Shown: in pieces, positions 1 through 6,979 of the stretch
How the letters are laid out: every line of letters begins with the position of its first letter
Numbering within the stretch: position 1 is the first letter of the stretch
From: DATKBT01 sp035546295
GTDB lineage: Bacteria > Acidobacteriota > Thermoanaerobaculia > Multivoradales > Multivoraceae
Assembly: GCA_035546295.1 (NCBI GenBank)
Contig: DATKBT010000006.1
Span: forward strand, 1 to 12,800
Direction: 5' to 3'
DNA: 12,800 bases
The notes under the pieces: generated by a model
Told to the model about the DNA's origin: nothing
Database searches by the model: none
Seen by the model: only the letters and a program-made list of their open reading frames with translations
Position numbers and translations under genes: made by a program

Positions 1-270
1 TGGGACTCGGTCCCTTGCGAAGCCCACCGGCCAGCTTCGCGTAGCGGTCGCGATCCGCCGACAACTCCAGCTCAACGAAGCCCTGACAGTCGCCCCGCTT
101 TCGGGGAGCGGGAGCTATGGAGACTCGGCTCCGCGCGCCCGCCATGGAGCCTTCGAAGCCTTGCTGGGACCGCCATAGGCCTTCCGAAACGACCAGTTTC
201 TCGACGACCAGGCGCCTCGTAGAGGCTGGCGGTGCCATCGGCTAGCGTCTTCCAACGAGGCCTTTGACCC
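1..270 (+). repeat. Solo 3' tail of the RAYT element, copy 1 (diverged)
   Basis: This stretch aligns with 6166-6437 downstream of and including the transposase C-terminus, and with 3850-4090. It ends with the terminal motif CCTTTGACC at 261-269. It is more diverged than the other two copies but keeps both predicted hairpins: CCCCG-CTTT-CGGGG at 93-106, and a bulged hairpin at about 203-233 with loop GTA and inner stem CCTC/GAGG. In the bulged hairpin the outer stem is CCAG/CTGG where copy 3 has CGGG/CCCG, so pairing is kept by compensatory changes. Confidence 0.75.
3..44 (+). pseudogene. C-terminal end of a RAYT-like transposase (partial at window edge)
   Basis: The first 44 bases read in frame as GLGPLRSPPASFA followed by TAG at 42-44. 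This matches the last 13 residues of the transposase ending at 6207 (GLGPLRSPPASSA), and the DNA that follows matches the DNA after 6207. It is therefore the 3' end of another copy of the same transposase gene, cut by the window edge. Whether the rest of this copy is intact cannot be seen from here. Confidence 0.7.
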
Positions 271-283
271 CTTATGTCCCCAA

Positions 284-554
284 GATCCCGGCCTGGAAGC
301 ACCTCTCCGACGAGGCGTATTGCAAGGCGATCTCCGACATGACGTTCCACGGTCGAGACGCTCTCCGCCGATTAGAGCGTCGTCCTCTCTCTACTCGGAG
401 CGCAGCACCTCGATCTGTCCCCCGGATCCCGGCCTGGAAGCACCTCTCCGACGAGGCGTATTGCAAGGCGATCTCCGACATGACGTTCCACGGTCGAGAC
501 GCTCTCCGCCGATTAGAGCGTCGTCCTCTCTACTCGGAGCGCAGCACCTCGATC
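284..554. repeat. Tandem chimeric repeat: RAYT fragment fused to the ADOP gene 3' end, two units
   Basis: Two near-identical units lie at 284-415 and 425-554, separated by 9 bases. Each begins with about 57 bp matching the interior of the transposase gene (near 5841-5897, coding KIPAWKHLSDEAY) and continues into about 75 bp containing the 3' flank and last codons of the permease gene (IEVLRSE and stop on the minus strand). The units differ by a 2-bp change in a CT run: three CT steps before the stop in unit 1 (near 386-392), fewer in unit 2 (near 527-531). The real permease ends inside unit 2; unit 1 is an extra copy of its tail. The pattern suggests a rearrangement joining element and gene, followed by tandem duplication. 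Confidence 0.85.
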
Positions 555-3286
555 GGGTCGGAGGCGGCGGCGCGCTGCGCCGGGACCAGCGCCGCCGCTG
601 CGGCGACCAGCAGGAAGAGCACAGCGCCCCCGCCGAAGCTGGGGAGATCGATCGGGGAGATGCCGTGGAGCAGTCCCTCGAGGCCCCGCACCAGGAGCGC
701 CGCACCGGCGCAGCCGGCGACGATCCCCACCGCCACCGGCCCCAACCCCTGACCGACGACCAGGCGACGGATCGAGCCGGGTCGGGCGCCGAAGGCGATC
801 CGAACGCCGATCTCGCGCAGCTTGAGCCGCGCGCCGTAGGCGACCGAACCGTAGACCCCCAACGCCGCCAGCCCGAACGCGACCACTCCGAACGCGAGGA
901 GGAGCTGGGTATAGAACCGCTCCTCGGCGAGCGACTGGGCGACCAACGTGCGAAGCGGGTACATCTCGTTCAAGGGCTGGTGCGGGTCGACGGTGGCGGC
1001 GGCGCCGCGCACCGCATCGACCAACGCCGGCGGATCGCCGACGCAGCGCACCACGAACCGGGCGAAGACCTTGGGGTCCTGTCGGAGGGGCGTGTAGACG
1101 ATCGGACGGTCGCTCTCGAACAGGCGGTAGTGCTTGACGTTGTCGACCACGCCCACCACCCGGTGGGGCAGCACCTCGGCCGGCGTGCCGAAGGCGACGA
1201 TCCCGATGCTCTCGCCGAGCAGGGAGCGGAGATCGGGCGCCTCCGGGAAGAAGCCCTCGGCGAACGCGGCGTTGATCAGCGCCACCGGTTCGGCACCGGC
1301 GTCGTCGCGCCGCTCGAAGTCGCGCCCGGCCAGCAGCCGCATGCCCATCGCGTCGAGGTAGCCCTCGGTGATCCAGCGCGCCTCGACCCGCGGCGCCTCC
1401 GCCGCTCCGATCCCGGTGTCGCCGGCGATCACCCGCCGCGTGAATCCCCAGCGGCTGAACGGCAGGTGGGTGGTCGCGCCCGCCGACTCGACGCCGGGCA
1501 GCGCGCGCAGCTCGTCGAGCAGCAGGGTGTGGAAACGGTGGTCGGGCGCCTCGCCCTCGGGGGTCGACAGCACCGATTGGAAGGTCAACGCCGAGCGCGG
1601 TTCGAACCCGGGGTCGGTGCGCCACGCTCCGAGGAAGCTGCGCAGCAGGACCACGGCGCCGATCAGCAGCACCAGCGTCAGCGCCACCTCCACTGCGATC
1701 AGCACGAAGCGGACGCGCGACCCCGAGACGCTGCCGGCGACGCCGCGGGCGCCGGCGCGCAGCGCCCGCGTCATCGAGCGAAGGTCGAAGCTCAACGCCG
1801 GCAGGAGGCCGGCGAGCACGCCCGCGAGCAGCGCGACCCCCAGGGTCAGGGTCGCCACCCGGAGGTCGATTCCGACCCGATGGGCGAGCGGCAGCTCGCG
1901 GGGCGCGATCCGCAGAACCAGGTCGCCGAGCCCGTAGGCGGCGATCAGACCGACGCCGCCACCGCAGAGGCCGAGCAGGGCGCTCTCCGCGATCGCCAAC
2001 CGCACCAGGGAGGCGCGCCCCGCGCCGAGCGCCGCGCGCACTGCGAGCTCACCCCGGCGTGCGCTCGCCTTCGCCAGCAGCAGGCTGGTGACGTTGACGC
2101 AGGCGATCGCCACCAGCAGGGCCACCGCGCCCTGCAGCAGCAGCAGATGCGATCGCATCTCGCCGAGCACCTCGTCGACCAGCGGCACCACCGCGACACC
2201 CAGGCGTCGCTGGTCGCCTTCGAGCGGCGACTCCGCGCGCATCGTCTCGAGCGCGGCGCGTGCCGACGCGACGCTGACCCCGGGCTGGAGACGCGCCATC
2301 ACCCGCAGCGCGCCGTAGTCGAACCAGCCCGGGTCGGTCCAGTCGCGGGTGGCGAGCGGCCGCCACACGTCGGGCTGCGCGGTCTCGCGCCCGCCGACCG
2401 AGCGCTGGTACATGAACGGGTCGAAGTACCAGAAGCCGGGGGGCAGGACGCCGACCACGGTGACCGGCGCGCGGTCGATGGTGATCGCCCGGCCGACGAT
2501 GCCGGGATCGGCGTCGAAGGCGGCGCGCCACAGCCGGTCGCTGATCATCGCCACCGGCTCGGCGCCGGGCAGGTCGTCGTCGGGGAGCAGCGGCCGCCCC
2601 AGGGCCGGCGCGACGCCCAGGAGCTCGAAGGCGCCGCCCGACACCATCATGCCGTGGGTACGGATCGCGTGTCCGTCAGCCACCACCGGCTGCAGCGTCT
2701 CCATCGCCAGGATCCCGGCGAACAGGTCGTCGCGCTCCTTCCACTCCAGATAGTGCCGGAAGGAGACCGGGAACTCGCCCGGGTGGTCGGACTCGGGCGG
2801 CCGCACGTCCCACAGCATCACCATCGACTCCGGATCGGGATACGGGAGGTCGCGCATCAGGACGGTGTCGACGACGCTGAGCACCGCCGAGTTGGCGGCG
2901 ATCGCGATCGCGAGGATGGCCACCGCCGGTAGCGTGAACCTCGGTCGCGATCGCAGCTCGCGAGCGGCGTAGGAGAGGTCCCGGACGACGACGCCCACCA
3001 CTCCTCGGAGCGACCCGTTCGAGGTGGTGCGGGGAGCCGCCCGGAGGCGGTCGCGCCCGAACGCCCCGAGCGCCCGCGCGACCGGCACCCGCAGGGCGAA
3101 GCCGGCGGCCTGACGCCAGTACCAGCGGCGCGCGGCCGACGCGCCGCGGCGCGCCACCATCCGCTCGAAGCGCTCGTCGAGATCGGCGAGCAAGCTCCCG
3201 GCGTCGCGTGCGGGCAGAGTGGCCCGCACGATCCGCGCGGCCAGCCGCGGCGGGCGGACGCCGTCCCCGTCACCGCGGGCGATCAC
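530..3286 (-). CDS. ADOP-type orphan permease (duplicated MacB/FtsX architecture)
   Basis: A 918-residue inner-membrane protein of the acidobacterial duplicated orphan permease type (TIGR03434-like). Order: a short N-terminal ADOP prefix (about 15-45, LAARIVRATLPARDAGSLLADLDERF), TM1 at about 117-143, a MacB-type periplasmic domain (about 145-380), a first FtsX membrane domain (TMs near 382-406, 435-455 and 475-500), a further TM near 526-549, a second periplasmic domain, and a second FtsX domain ending DPIEVLRSE. Length and both halves look complete. The GTG start at 3286 is chosen because its GTGA overlaps the padR stop, indicating translational coupling. No MacB-like ATPase is in the window, so the energy source and substrate are unknown; export or lipoprotein/peptide extrusion is the family guess. 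The last codons lie inside a duplicated segment, but the reading frame is intact. Confidence 0.93.
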   Translation of the reverse strand: MIARGDGDGVRPPRLAARIVRATLPARDAGSLLADLDERFERMVARRGASAARRWYWRQAAGFALRVPVARALGAFGRDRLRAAPRTTSNGSLRGVVGVVVRDLSYAARELRSRPRFTLPAVAILAIAIAANSAVLSVVDTVLMRDLPYPDPESMVMLWDVRPPESDHPGEFPVSFRHYLEWKERDDLFAGILAMETLQPVVADGHAIRTHGMMVSGGAFELLGVAPALGRPLLPDDDLPGAEPVAMISDRLWRAAFDADPGIVGRAITIDRAPVTVVGVLPPGFWYFDPFMYQRSVGGRETAQPDVWRPLATRDWTDPGWFDYGALRVMARLQPGVSVASARAALETMRAESPLEGDQRRLGVAVVPLVDEVLGEMRSHLLLLQGAVALLVAIACVNVTSLLLAKASARRGELAVRAALGAGRASLVRLAIAESALLGLCGGGVGLIAAYGLGDLVLRIAPRELPLAHRVGIDLRVATLTLGVALLAGVLAGLLPALSFDLRSMTRALRAGARGVAGSVSGSRVRFVLIAVEVALTLVLLIGAVVLLRSFLGAWRTDPGFEPRSALTFQSVLSTPEGEAPDHRFHTLLLDELRALPGVESAGATTHLPFSRWGFTRRVIAGDTGIGAAEAPRVEARWITEGYLDAMGMRLLAGRDFERRDDAGAEPVALINAAFAEGFFPEAPDLRSLLGESIGIVAFGTPAEVLPHRVVGVVDNVKHYRLFESDRPIVYTPLRQDPKVFARFVVRCVGDPPALVDAVRGAAATVDPHQPLNEMYPLRTLVAQSLAEERFYTQLLLAFGVVAFGLAALGVYGSVAYGARLKLREIGVRIAFGARPGSIRRLVVGQGLGPVAVGIVAGCAGAALLVRGLEGLLHGISPIDLPSFGGGAVLFLLVAAAAALVPAQRAAASDPIEVLRSE

Positions 3287-3621
3287 CCGTCCACCTCGCC
3301 GCGCAGCGCCGGGTCGACCCCGCGCCACATCCCGAACAGCGCCTTCGCCGACTCGCGCAGCCGCTCGAGACCGGCCTCGGTGACCTTGAAGTAGCGCCGC
3401 GGTCGACCGCCGCGTCCCTCGGCCGACCGGTCGTCGCGCCCGGTCAAGAGGCCCTTGCGCTCCAGCCGTTGCAGGGCGATGTAGGTGGCGGCGTGCGACA
3501 GCTCGCGCCCGCTCTGCTCCTCGATCTCCTCGATCACGGCGGCGCCGTAGGCGCCCTCACCGAGCCGGACGGTGGCGAGCAGGACCAGGTGCTCGAGCTC
3601 TCCCAAGGCGTTGCGACCCAT
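3283..3621 (-). CDS. PadR-family transcriptional regulator (acidobacterial type)
   Basis: A 112-residue winged-helix regulator beginning MGRNALGELEHLVLLATVRL. The N-terminal half is the PadR winged helix: YGAAVIEEIEEQSGRELSHA, then ATYIALQRLERKGLL as the recognition helix region, and the basic wing GRGGRPRRYFKVTEAG. A short C-terminal helix for dimerisation follows, and the size fits the small PadR subfamily. The ATG at 3621 is preferred over the in-frame start 14 codons upstream because GGGAGG lies 5 nt before it. The stop overlaps the permease GTG by 4 nt, so this is a two-gene operon of the usual acidobacterial layout. PadR proteins usually repress their own operon, and the palindrome at 3731-3747 is the likely site. 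The inducer is unknown. Confidence 0.93.
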   Translation of the reverse strand: MGRNALGELEHLVLLATVRLGEGAYGAAVIEEIEEQSGRELSHAATYIALQRLERKGLLTGRDDRSAEGRGGRPRRYFKVTEAGLERLRESAKALFGMWRGVDPALRGEVDG

Positions 3622-3725
3622 CTTGACCTCCCGGCCCGCCGGCCGACTCCCGAGCCGGCGCACTCGTGATCCATCCTCCTCGACCGAGACCGCCCGTCGG
3701 CCGACGCCTCGGGGTCGGTCGAGGG

Positions 3726-3747
3726 ATTGTACTCATCTTTGATGAGT
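3726..3747 (-). promoter_or_regulatory. Promoter -10 and candidate PadR operator
   Basis: A perfect 17-bp inverted repeat, ACTCATC-TTT-GATGAGT, lies at 3731-3747, about 110 bp upstream of the padR start. On the minus strand it is followed directly by TACAAT (3731-3726), a good -10 hexamer, so the palindrome fills the -35/-10 spacer. No clear -35 box is visible. A symmetric site overlapping the promoter of a padR operon is best read as the autoregulatory operator; this is inference. The leader between it and padR holds no gene, and 3748-3849 upstream shows nothing recognisable. Confidence 0.6.
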
Positions 3748-3849
3748 TGTGCACCACCACCGAGGGCCTGCAGCAGGAGCGCTTCCGTCGAGGTGACCTG
3801 GCGCGACTTCGACGGCGTCAGCGGCTCGGGATCGCTGGCGGACCTTCGA

Positions 3850-4126
3850 ACGCGATACGCGGTCGCGATCCGCCGACACGCCAGCTCAACCAAGCATCTG
3901 CCAGCCAGTCAACCTCGCTTCCGGGGTGCCGAAACCATGGAGCACGGCACCGCGACTACATCGTGAACGCCTCGAAGCCACACCGGGGACCGCCACCAAG
4001 CCCATCGAAGCGAGCAGTCTCTCGCCGACGGGGCGCCTCGTGGAGGCCCGTCGCGGGCATAACCAGCGTCTTTCAACGAAGCCTTTGACCCCCTATTCCC
4101 CCCGTATTCCCCCTATTCCTATTCCC
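3850..4126 (+). repeat. Solo 3' tail of the RAYT element, copy 2
   Basis: This segment aligns closely with 6200-6440 (shared landmarks AAGCATCTGCCAGCCAGTCA and ACCGGGGACCGCCACCAAGC) but lacks any transposase coding sequence. It has the two conserved hairpins, CCTCG-CTTC-CGGGG at 3913-3926 and the bulged hairpin at 4023-4055 (loop GTG, inner stem CCTC/GAGG), and the terminal CCTTTGACC at 4082-4090. The tail then continues as several imperfect repeats of C-runs plus TATTCC up to about 4126, apparently iterating the element's CCCCTATT end. It is a 3'-end relic or a non-autonomous derivative. Confidence 0.8.
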
Positions 4127-4128
4127 GG

Positions 4129-4340
4129 GTGCGCCTCCCCAACGGCCTGTTCATCGCCGCCGCCCTCGACCGGCTCCGCCGGGAGCTGCTCGAGACCGGC
4201 TGGGACCGGTTCGGTGTCGGCGAGTTCAAGGACCGCTTCGGGCTCACGCGCAAGTGGGCGATCCCGCTCCTCGAGTGCTCGACGCCCAGGGGGTCACCCG
4301 CCGGTACGGCGACCAGCGGGTGGTCCAGAGGCCGCGCTGA
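4129..4340 (+). pseudogene. selB: C-terminal remnant of SelB, selenocysteine-specific elongation factor
   Basis: The plus strand codes VRLPNGLFIAAALDRL... and then FKDRFGLTRKWAIPLLE, typical of the last winged-helix domain of SelB, which binds the SECIS element of selenoprotein mRNAs. After LLE (about 4278) the frame breaks. Moving to the next frame gives LDAQGVTRRYGDQRVVQ and a TGA at 4338-4340, which completes the SelB C-terminus. A single lost C in GAGTG(C)CTCGACGCC would explain it. Only about the last 70 residues exist; the GTPase domains are absent, and the remnant starts just after the repeat tail ending near 4126. It is a non-functional fragment. A functional selB elsewhere in the genome cannot be judged from this window. 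Confidence 0.72.
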
Positions 4341-4343
4341 CGC

Positions 4344-4357
4344 CGCCGCCGGCGGCG
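4344..4357. terminator. GC palindrome between convergent genes
   Basis: CGCCGCCGGCGGCG is a perfect 14-bp palindrome in the 21-bp gap between the selB remnant stop (4340) and the lipoprotein stop (4362). It could fold on both transcripts, but it has no spacer for a proper loop and no T-run, so a terminator role is weakly supported. Confidence 0.3.
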
Positions 4358-4361
4358 CAGC

Positions 4362-4880
4362 TCAGCCGTTGGCGGGCTCCGCGGCGGCCGGCCGATCGCT
4401 GTTCCAGATATCGCGACGCAGCTTCCAGACGCCGTCCTCGACCGCCCAGCCGACCGCGTAGCTTCCGACGTCGAGCACCTCGCGCTCGGCGCCGAGGATC
4501 TCGACCCTGCCCACCTCCCACGCCCAGCCGTCCCCGGCCTGCACCTCGATCGTCTCGAGCTTGGCACCGCCGACCCCCGACGCGATCAGCTCGCCCCAGA
4601 ACTCGGCGATCGCCTCGCGACCCTTCACCGGCTCGGCGTTGGGCGGCAGCAGCCACCCGTCGGCGGTGTACGCCGCCGCGGCGGCCTGGGCGTCCCCGGC
4701 GGCGAGCGCCGCCGACAGCCGCTCGTTCCCGGCGTCGATCCCGGCGCGCGCCTCGGCGACCAGGTCCCGGGGCGGCGCCTCCGGCTCCGGCTCGGCCGGC
4801 GGGGCACAGCCGAGCGCCAGCGCCACGGTCAATAGAGATACACCCGCAACTCCCACTCGATCGATCAACGCGTTGATCAT
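4362..4880 (-). CDS. DUF4440/SnoaL-like lipoprotein
   Basis: A 172-residue protein. The start at 4880 is chosen for the GAGGAGG just upstream and because it gives a clean signal: MINALIDRVGVAGVSLLTVA followed by LALGC, a somewhat loose lipobox with Cys about residue 25. A Pro/Glu-rich linker (APPAEPEPEAPP) follows. The mature part has the pattern of a DUF4440/SnoaL-like NTF2 fold: AAYTADGWLLPPNAEPVKG, EAIAEFWGELIASG, then strands ending GWAVEDGVWKLRRDIWNSD. Relatives are small cone-fold proteins often annotated as nuclear transport factor 2-like or YybH-like; no catalytic role can be assigned. It is probably exported and lipid-anchored. It is monocistronic, sandwiched between the selB remnant (convergent) and the left end of the RAYT element at 4998. 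Confidence 0.85.
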   Translation of the reverse strand: MINALIDRVGVAGVSLLTVALALGCAPPAEPEPEAPPRDLVAEARAGIDAGNERLSAALAAGDAQAAAAAYTADGWLLPPNAEPVKGREAIAEFWGELIASGVGGAKLETIEVQAGDGWAWEVGRVEILGAEREVLDVGSYAVGWAVEDGVWKLRRDIWNSDRPAAAEPANG

Positions 4881-4997
4881 CGTTCGTCCTCCTCTTCGTT
4901 CGAACCGTCCTCGACAACGGACGGGTCCCGCGACCCGTCGACGAACCGCTGCCCGTGGTGCCAGGCCCGAGGCGGCCACGGGCCTGCCCAAGGCCAC

Positions 4998-6473
4998 GGT
5001 CAAAGGATTCGGAGCGGGACTCGAAGCATAACCGATCACAGGATTCGGAGCCGTGGGAGCTGAGCAAAGCGGCGGTCCGATTGCCCGGCTCTCGGGGTTT
5101 CCTAACGTCTGATCAAAACTCGAGCGTATGTGTCGACGGTTTGCGTCTCTCTTCTCAGACGGGCAGTCCCACGACCTCGACCTGGATGCGCCGGGCTCGG
5201 CCGACCTCTGCCCACCTGCTGTCGGAGAGACCGCCGTGCCTCGAGGACCTCGCTAGATCCAACCCGATCACCTGACCGAGATCACCATCAAGACCTTTCA
5301 GGCTCGGTTCCTGCTCAAGCCCAACAGGCTCATCAACCGCCTCATCGTCGGCGTCCTGGCGATGGCCCAGGAGCGCTACAAGATCGACATTTGCGGCGTC
5401 GTCGTGCTCTGTAACCACCTCCATCTCTTGATCGTTCCTCGATCCGAGGAGGAGGCCATGCGCTTCTGCCAGTACATCTCCTCGAACATCTCGAGGGAGG
5501 TGGGACGGCTGCGCAGGTGGACCGGCGGAATCTTCAGACGCCGCTACTCCGACGTCGTCGTCACCCACGAGCCCGCCGCTCAGGCTGGAAGGCTCCGCTA
5601 CCTCTTGAGCCACGGCGTGAAGGAAAAATTGTGCCGGCGGCCCCAGGACTGGCCCGGCGTCCACTGCGCCAAGGCCCTTCTCAGCGGCGACATGAAGCTC
5701 GAGGGAGAGTGGATCGATCGCTCCGCCTTCTACGAAGCCCGGCGGCGGTCAGAGCGGCGGTCAGAGCGCAAGGGCGCCCGCAGAGGTAAGCGACCCCGCC
5801 TCGCCGAGCACACCGAGCCCATGGTTCTCACCCTCTCCAAGATCCCGGCCTGGAAGCACCTCTCCGACGAGGCGTATCGCAAGGCGATCGCCGACATGAT
5901 CGGCGACATCCTCGACGAGTACGAAGAGCAGCGTCTCGCCGCTCCGAAGATCGTCAGGATCGCCGTCCCTGCGGACTATCGACCCGACAAGACAAAGAGC
6001 TCGCCCAAGCCCGTCTGCCACGCTGCGTCTCGCAAAGAGCGCAAACGCTTCCATCAGCGAAGACGGGACTTCGTGAACGCCTACCTCGAGGCGTCGGCGC
6101 TGTTGAAGGAGGGAGCCCGACGGGCGCTCGACATGTTCCCGCAGGGCGCTTTCCTCCCGCCGGTGGGGCTCGGTCCCTTGCGAAGCCCACCGGCCAGCTC
6201 CGCGTAGCGGTCGCAATCCGCCCACACGCCAGCTCGACCAAGCATCTGCCAGCCAGTCAACCTCGCTTCCGGGGTGCGGGAGCCATGGAGCATGGCGCCG
6301 CGACTGCATCGTGAACGATTCGAAGCCACACCGGGGACCGCCACCAAGCCCATCGAAGCGAGCAGTCTCTCGCGACGGGGCGCCTCGTAGAGGCCCGTCG
6401 CGGGCATGACCAGCGCCTTTCAACGAGGCCTTTGACCCCCTATTTTCCGCGCCTTTCAACGAGGCCTTTGACC
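4998..6473 (+). mobile_element. RAYT-type (Y1/HUH transposase) element, nearly complete copy
   Basis: The proposed limits are GGTCAAAGG at 4998-5006 and CCTTTGACC at 6465-6473 (a first copy of the latter is at 6429-6437). These 9-mers are reverse complements of each other. The left limit is supported by the same motif, followed by similar DNA, at 12469 before the second copy. The right limit is supported by solo tails ending at 269 and 4090. Inside are a leader of about 230 bp, the transposase gene (5236-6207) and a tail of about 260 bp with two hairpins. The single-gene layout with structured ends recalls REP-associated tyrosine transposases. The exact ends are inferred, since no empty site is available. 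Confidence 0.65.
5236..6207 (+). pseudogene. RAYT-like Y1 (HUH) transposase with a stop at codon 7
   Basis: From GTG 5236 the frame reads VPRGPR, TAG (5254-5256), then IQPDHLTEITIKTFQARF and stays open to 6207. The copy at 12645 has CAG in place of that TAG, so this is a C-to-T nonsense change. The Y1 domain shows the HUH motif NHLHLLI (His61 and His63, near 5416-5424) and a downstream FCQYISSNISRE helix whose Tyr is the probable nucleophile. GIFRRRYSDVVV and LRYLLSHGVKE follow, as in RAYT relatives. The C-terminal extension (KIPAWKHLSDEAYRKAIADM, DILDEYEEQ) includes a 12-bp tandem coding RRSERRSER. GGAGAG precedes the GTG at 5236. Restart at ATG 5362 would lose the first 42 residues including the first strand, so the copy is probably inactive unless the stop is suppressed. 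Confidence 0.82.
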
Positions 6474-6481
6474 CCCTATTT
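6166..6481 (+). repeat. RAYT element 3' tail, copy 3, with duplicated terminus
   Basis: This is the tail in its native position behind the transposase. It contains CCTCG-CTTC-CGGGG at 6261-6274 and the bulged hairpin at 6371-6402: a 9-bp lower stem CGCGACGGG/CCCGTCGCG, a GCG bulge, an upper stem CCTC/GAGG and a GTA loop. The last 33 bp occur twice with a 36-bp period (6413-6445 and 6449-6481), each with CTTTCAACGAGG, CCTTTGACC and CCCTATTT. The terminal duplication may reflect repeated insertion into or slippage at the end. Confidence 0.8.
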
Positions 6482-6692
6482 GTCCGCGCGCTCGCGCGAT
6501 CCGGCGAGCTGGAGGCTCCCCAGTGCCCGCGTACACGGTGTCGGGCGCGTTGGGCTTCCGCGCTCGTGAAGCAGCCAAGGCATTGCGCGCGCATGACCGT
6601 GCTCACGCGGCCGCGCTGGCTCCTGCTCCGGTCGCTAGCCCTACTGTTCCTCCCGAGCGCGAGGTGAGCCCTCGCGCCATGGCGACCGCCCC
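6474..6692. other. Intergenic stretch with no supported gene
   Basis: This 219-bp stretch lies between the element end and the receptor remnant. The only trace is a 24-codon frame from ATG 6593 to TGA 6665-6667 reading MTVLTRPRWLLLRSLALLFL..., which resembles a signal peptide cut off from its gene. It has no clear ribosome site, so it is not called. Confidence 0.4.
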
Positions 6693-6920
6693 TCAGAACC
6701 TCGTGGCAACCGCCACGCCGAGCGATCTCGGCCGGATGACGGCGAGTGCAAGGGCACCGTTGGGCAGGAAGCCGCCGGTGTCGACGGAGGTGACTCCGTC
6801 CTCGTCGGTCAGGTTGCGGCCAGACCTCGAGGGACCCCACGCCGAAGTCGACGCCCGCGTTGAGACCGACCGTCACGATGCTGTCGAAGTCGCGGAGGTT
6901 GCCGGCGGCGTCGCGGTCGC
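6693..6920 (-). pseudogene. TonB-dependent receptor C-terminal fragment, truncated and frameshifted
   Basis: On the minus strand this reads AAGNLRDFDS-VTVGLNAGVDFG-GSLEV. After a 2-bp loss relative to 12-kb copy DNA (GGCCAGACC here, GGCCGTAGACC near 11988), it continues out of frame as RNLTDEDGVTS, FLPNGALALAVIRPRS and ends VATRF with TGA at 6693-6695. These are the last outer-membrane beta strands of a TonB-dependent receptor with the usual aromatic C-terminus (Phe). Similarity to the copy at 11860 stops abruptly near 6920, so plug and most of the barrel are missing. It cannot make a working receptor. Confidence 0.82.
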
Positions 6921-6937
6921 TTAGGGGCGAGGTGCCA

Positions 6938-6979
6938 GGCGCTTGGGCGAGGGCGCTTGGGCGAGGGCGCTTGGGCGAG
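6938..6979. repeat. Three perfect 14-bp tandem repeats
   Basis: The unit GGCGCTTGGGCGAG occurs three times without change at 6938-6951, 6952-6965 and 6966-6979. It lies just outside the truncation point of the receptor fragment (about 6920). It looks like a slippage product; no function is evident. Confidence 0.9.

Noticed and set aside
320..2932. A very long open plus-strand frame opposite the permease
   Set aside because: Its product is Arg/Gln/His/Asp-rich low-complexity sequence with no domain, and it is antisense to a clear ADOP gene; high GC keeps such frames open.
3926..4876. A 316-codon plus-strand frame across the element tail, selB remnant and lipoprotein
   Set aside because: It crosses a repeat and the opposite strand of a clear lipoprotein gene, and is Arg/Pro/Ser-rich without domains.
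5155..5664. A minus-strand frame over the transposase 5' region
   Set aside because: It overlaps the conserved HUH domain on the other strand and merely reflects element conservation.
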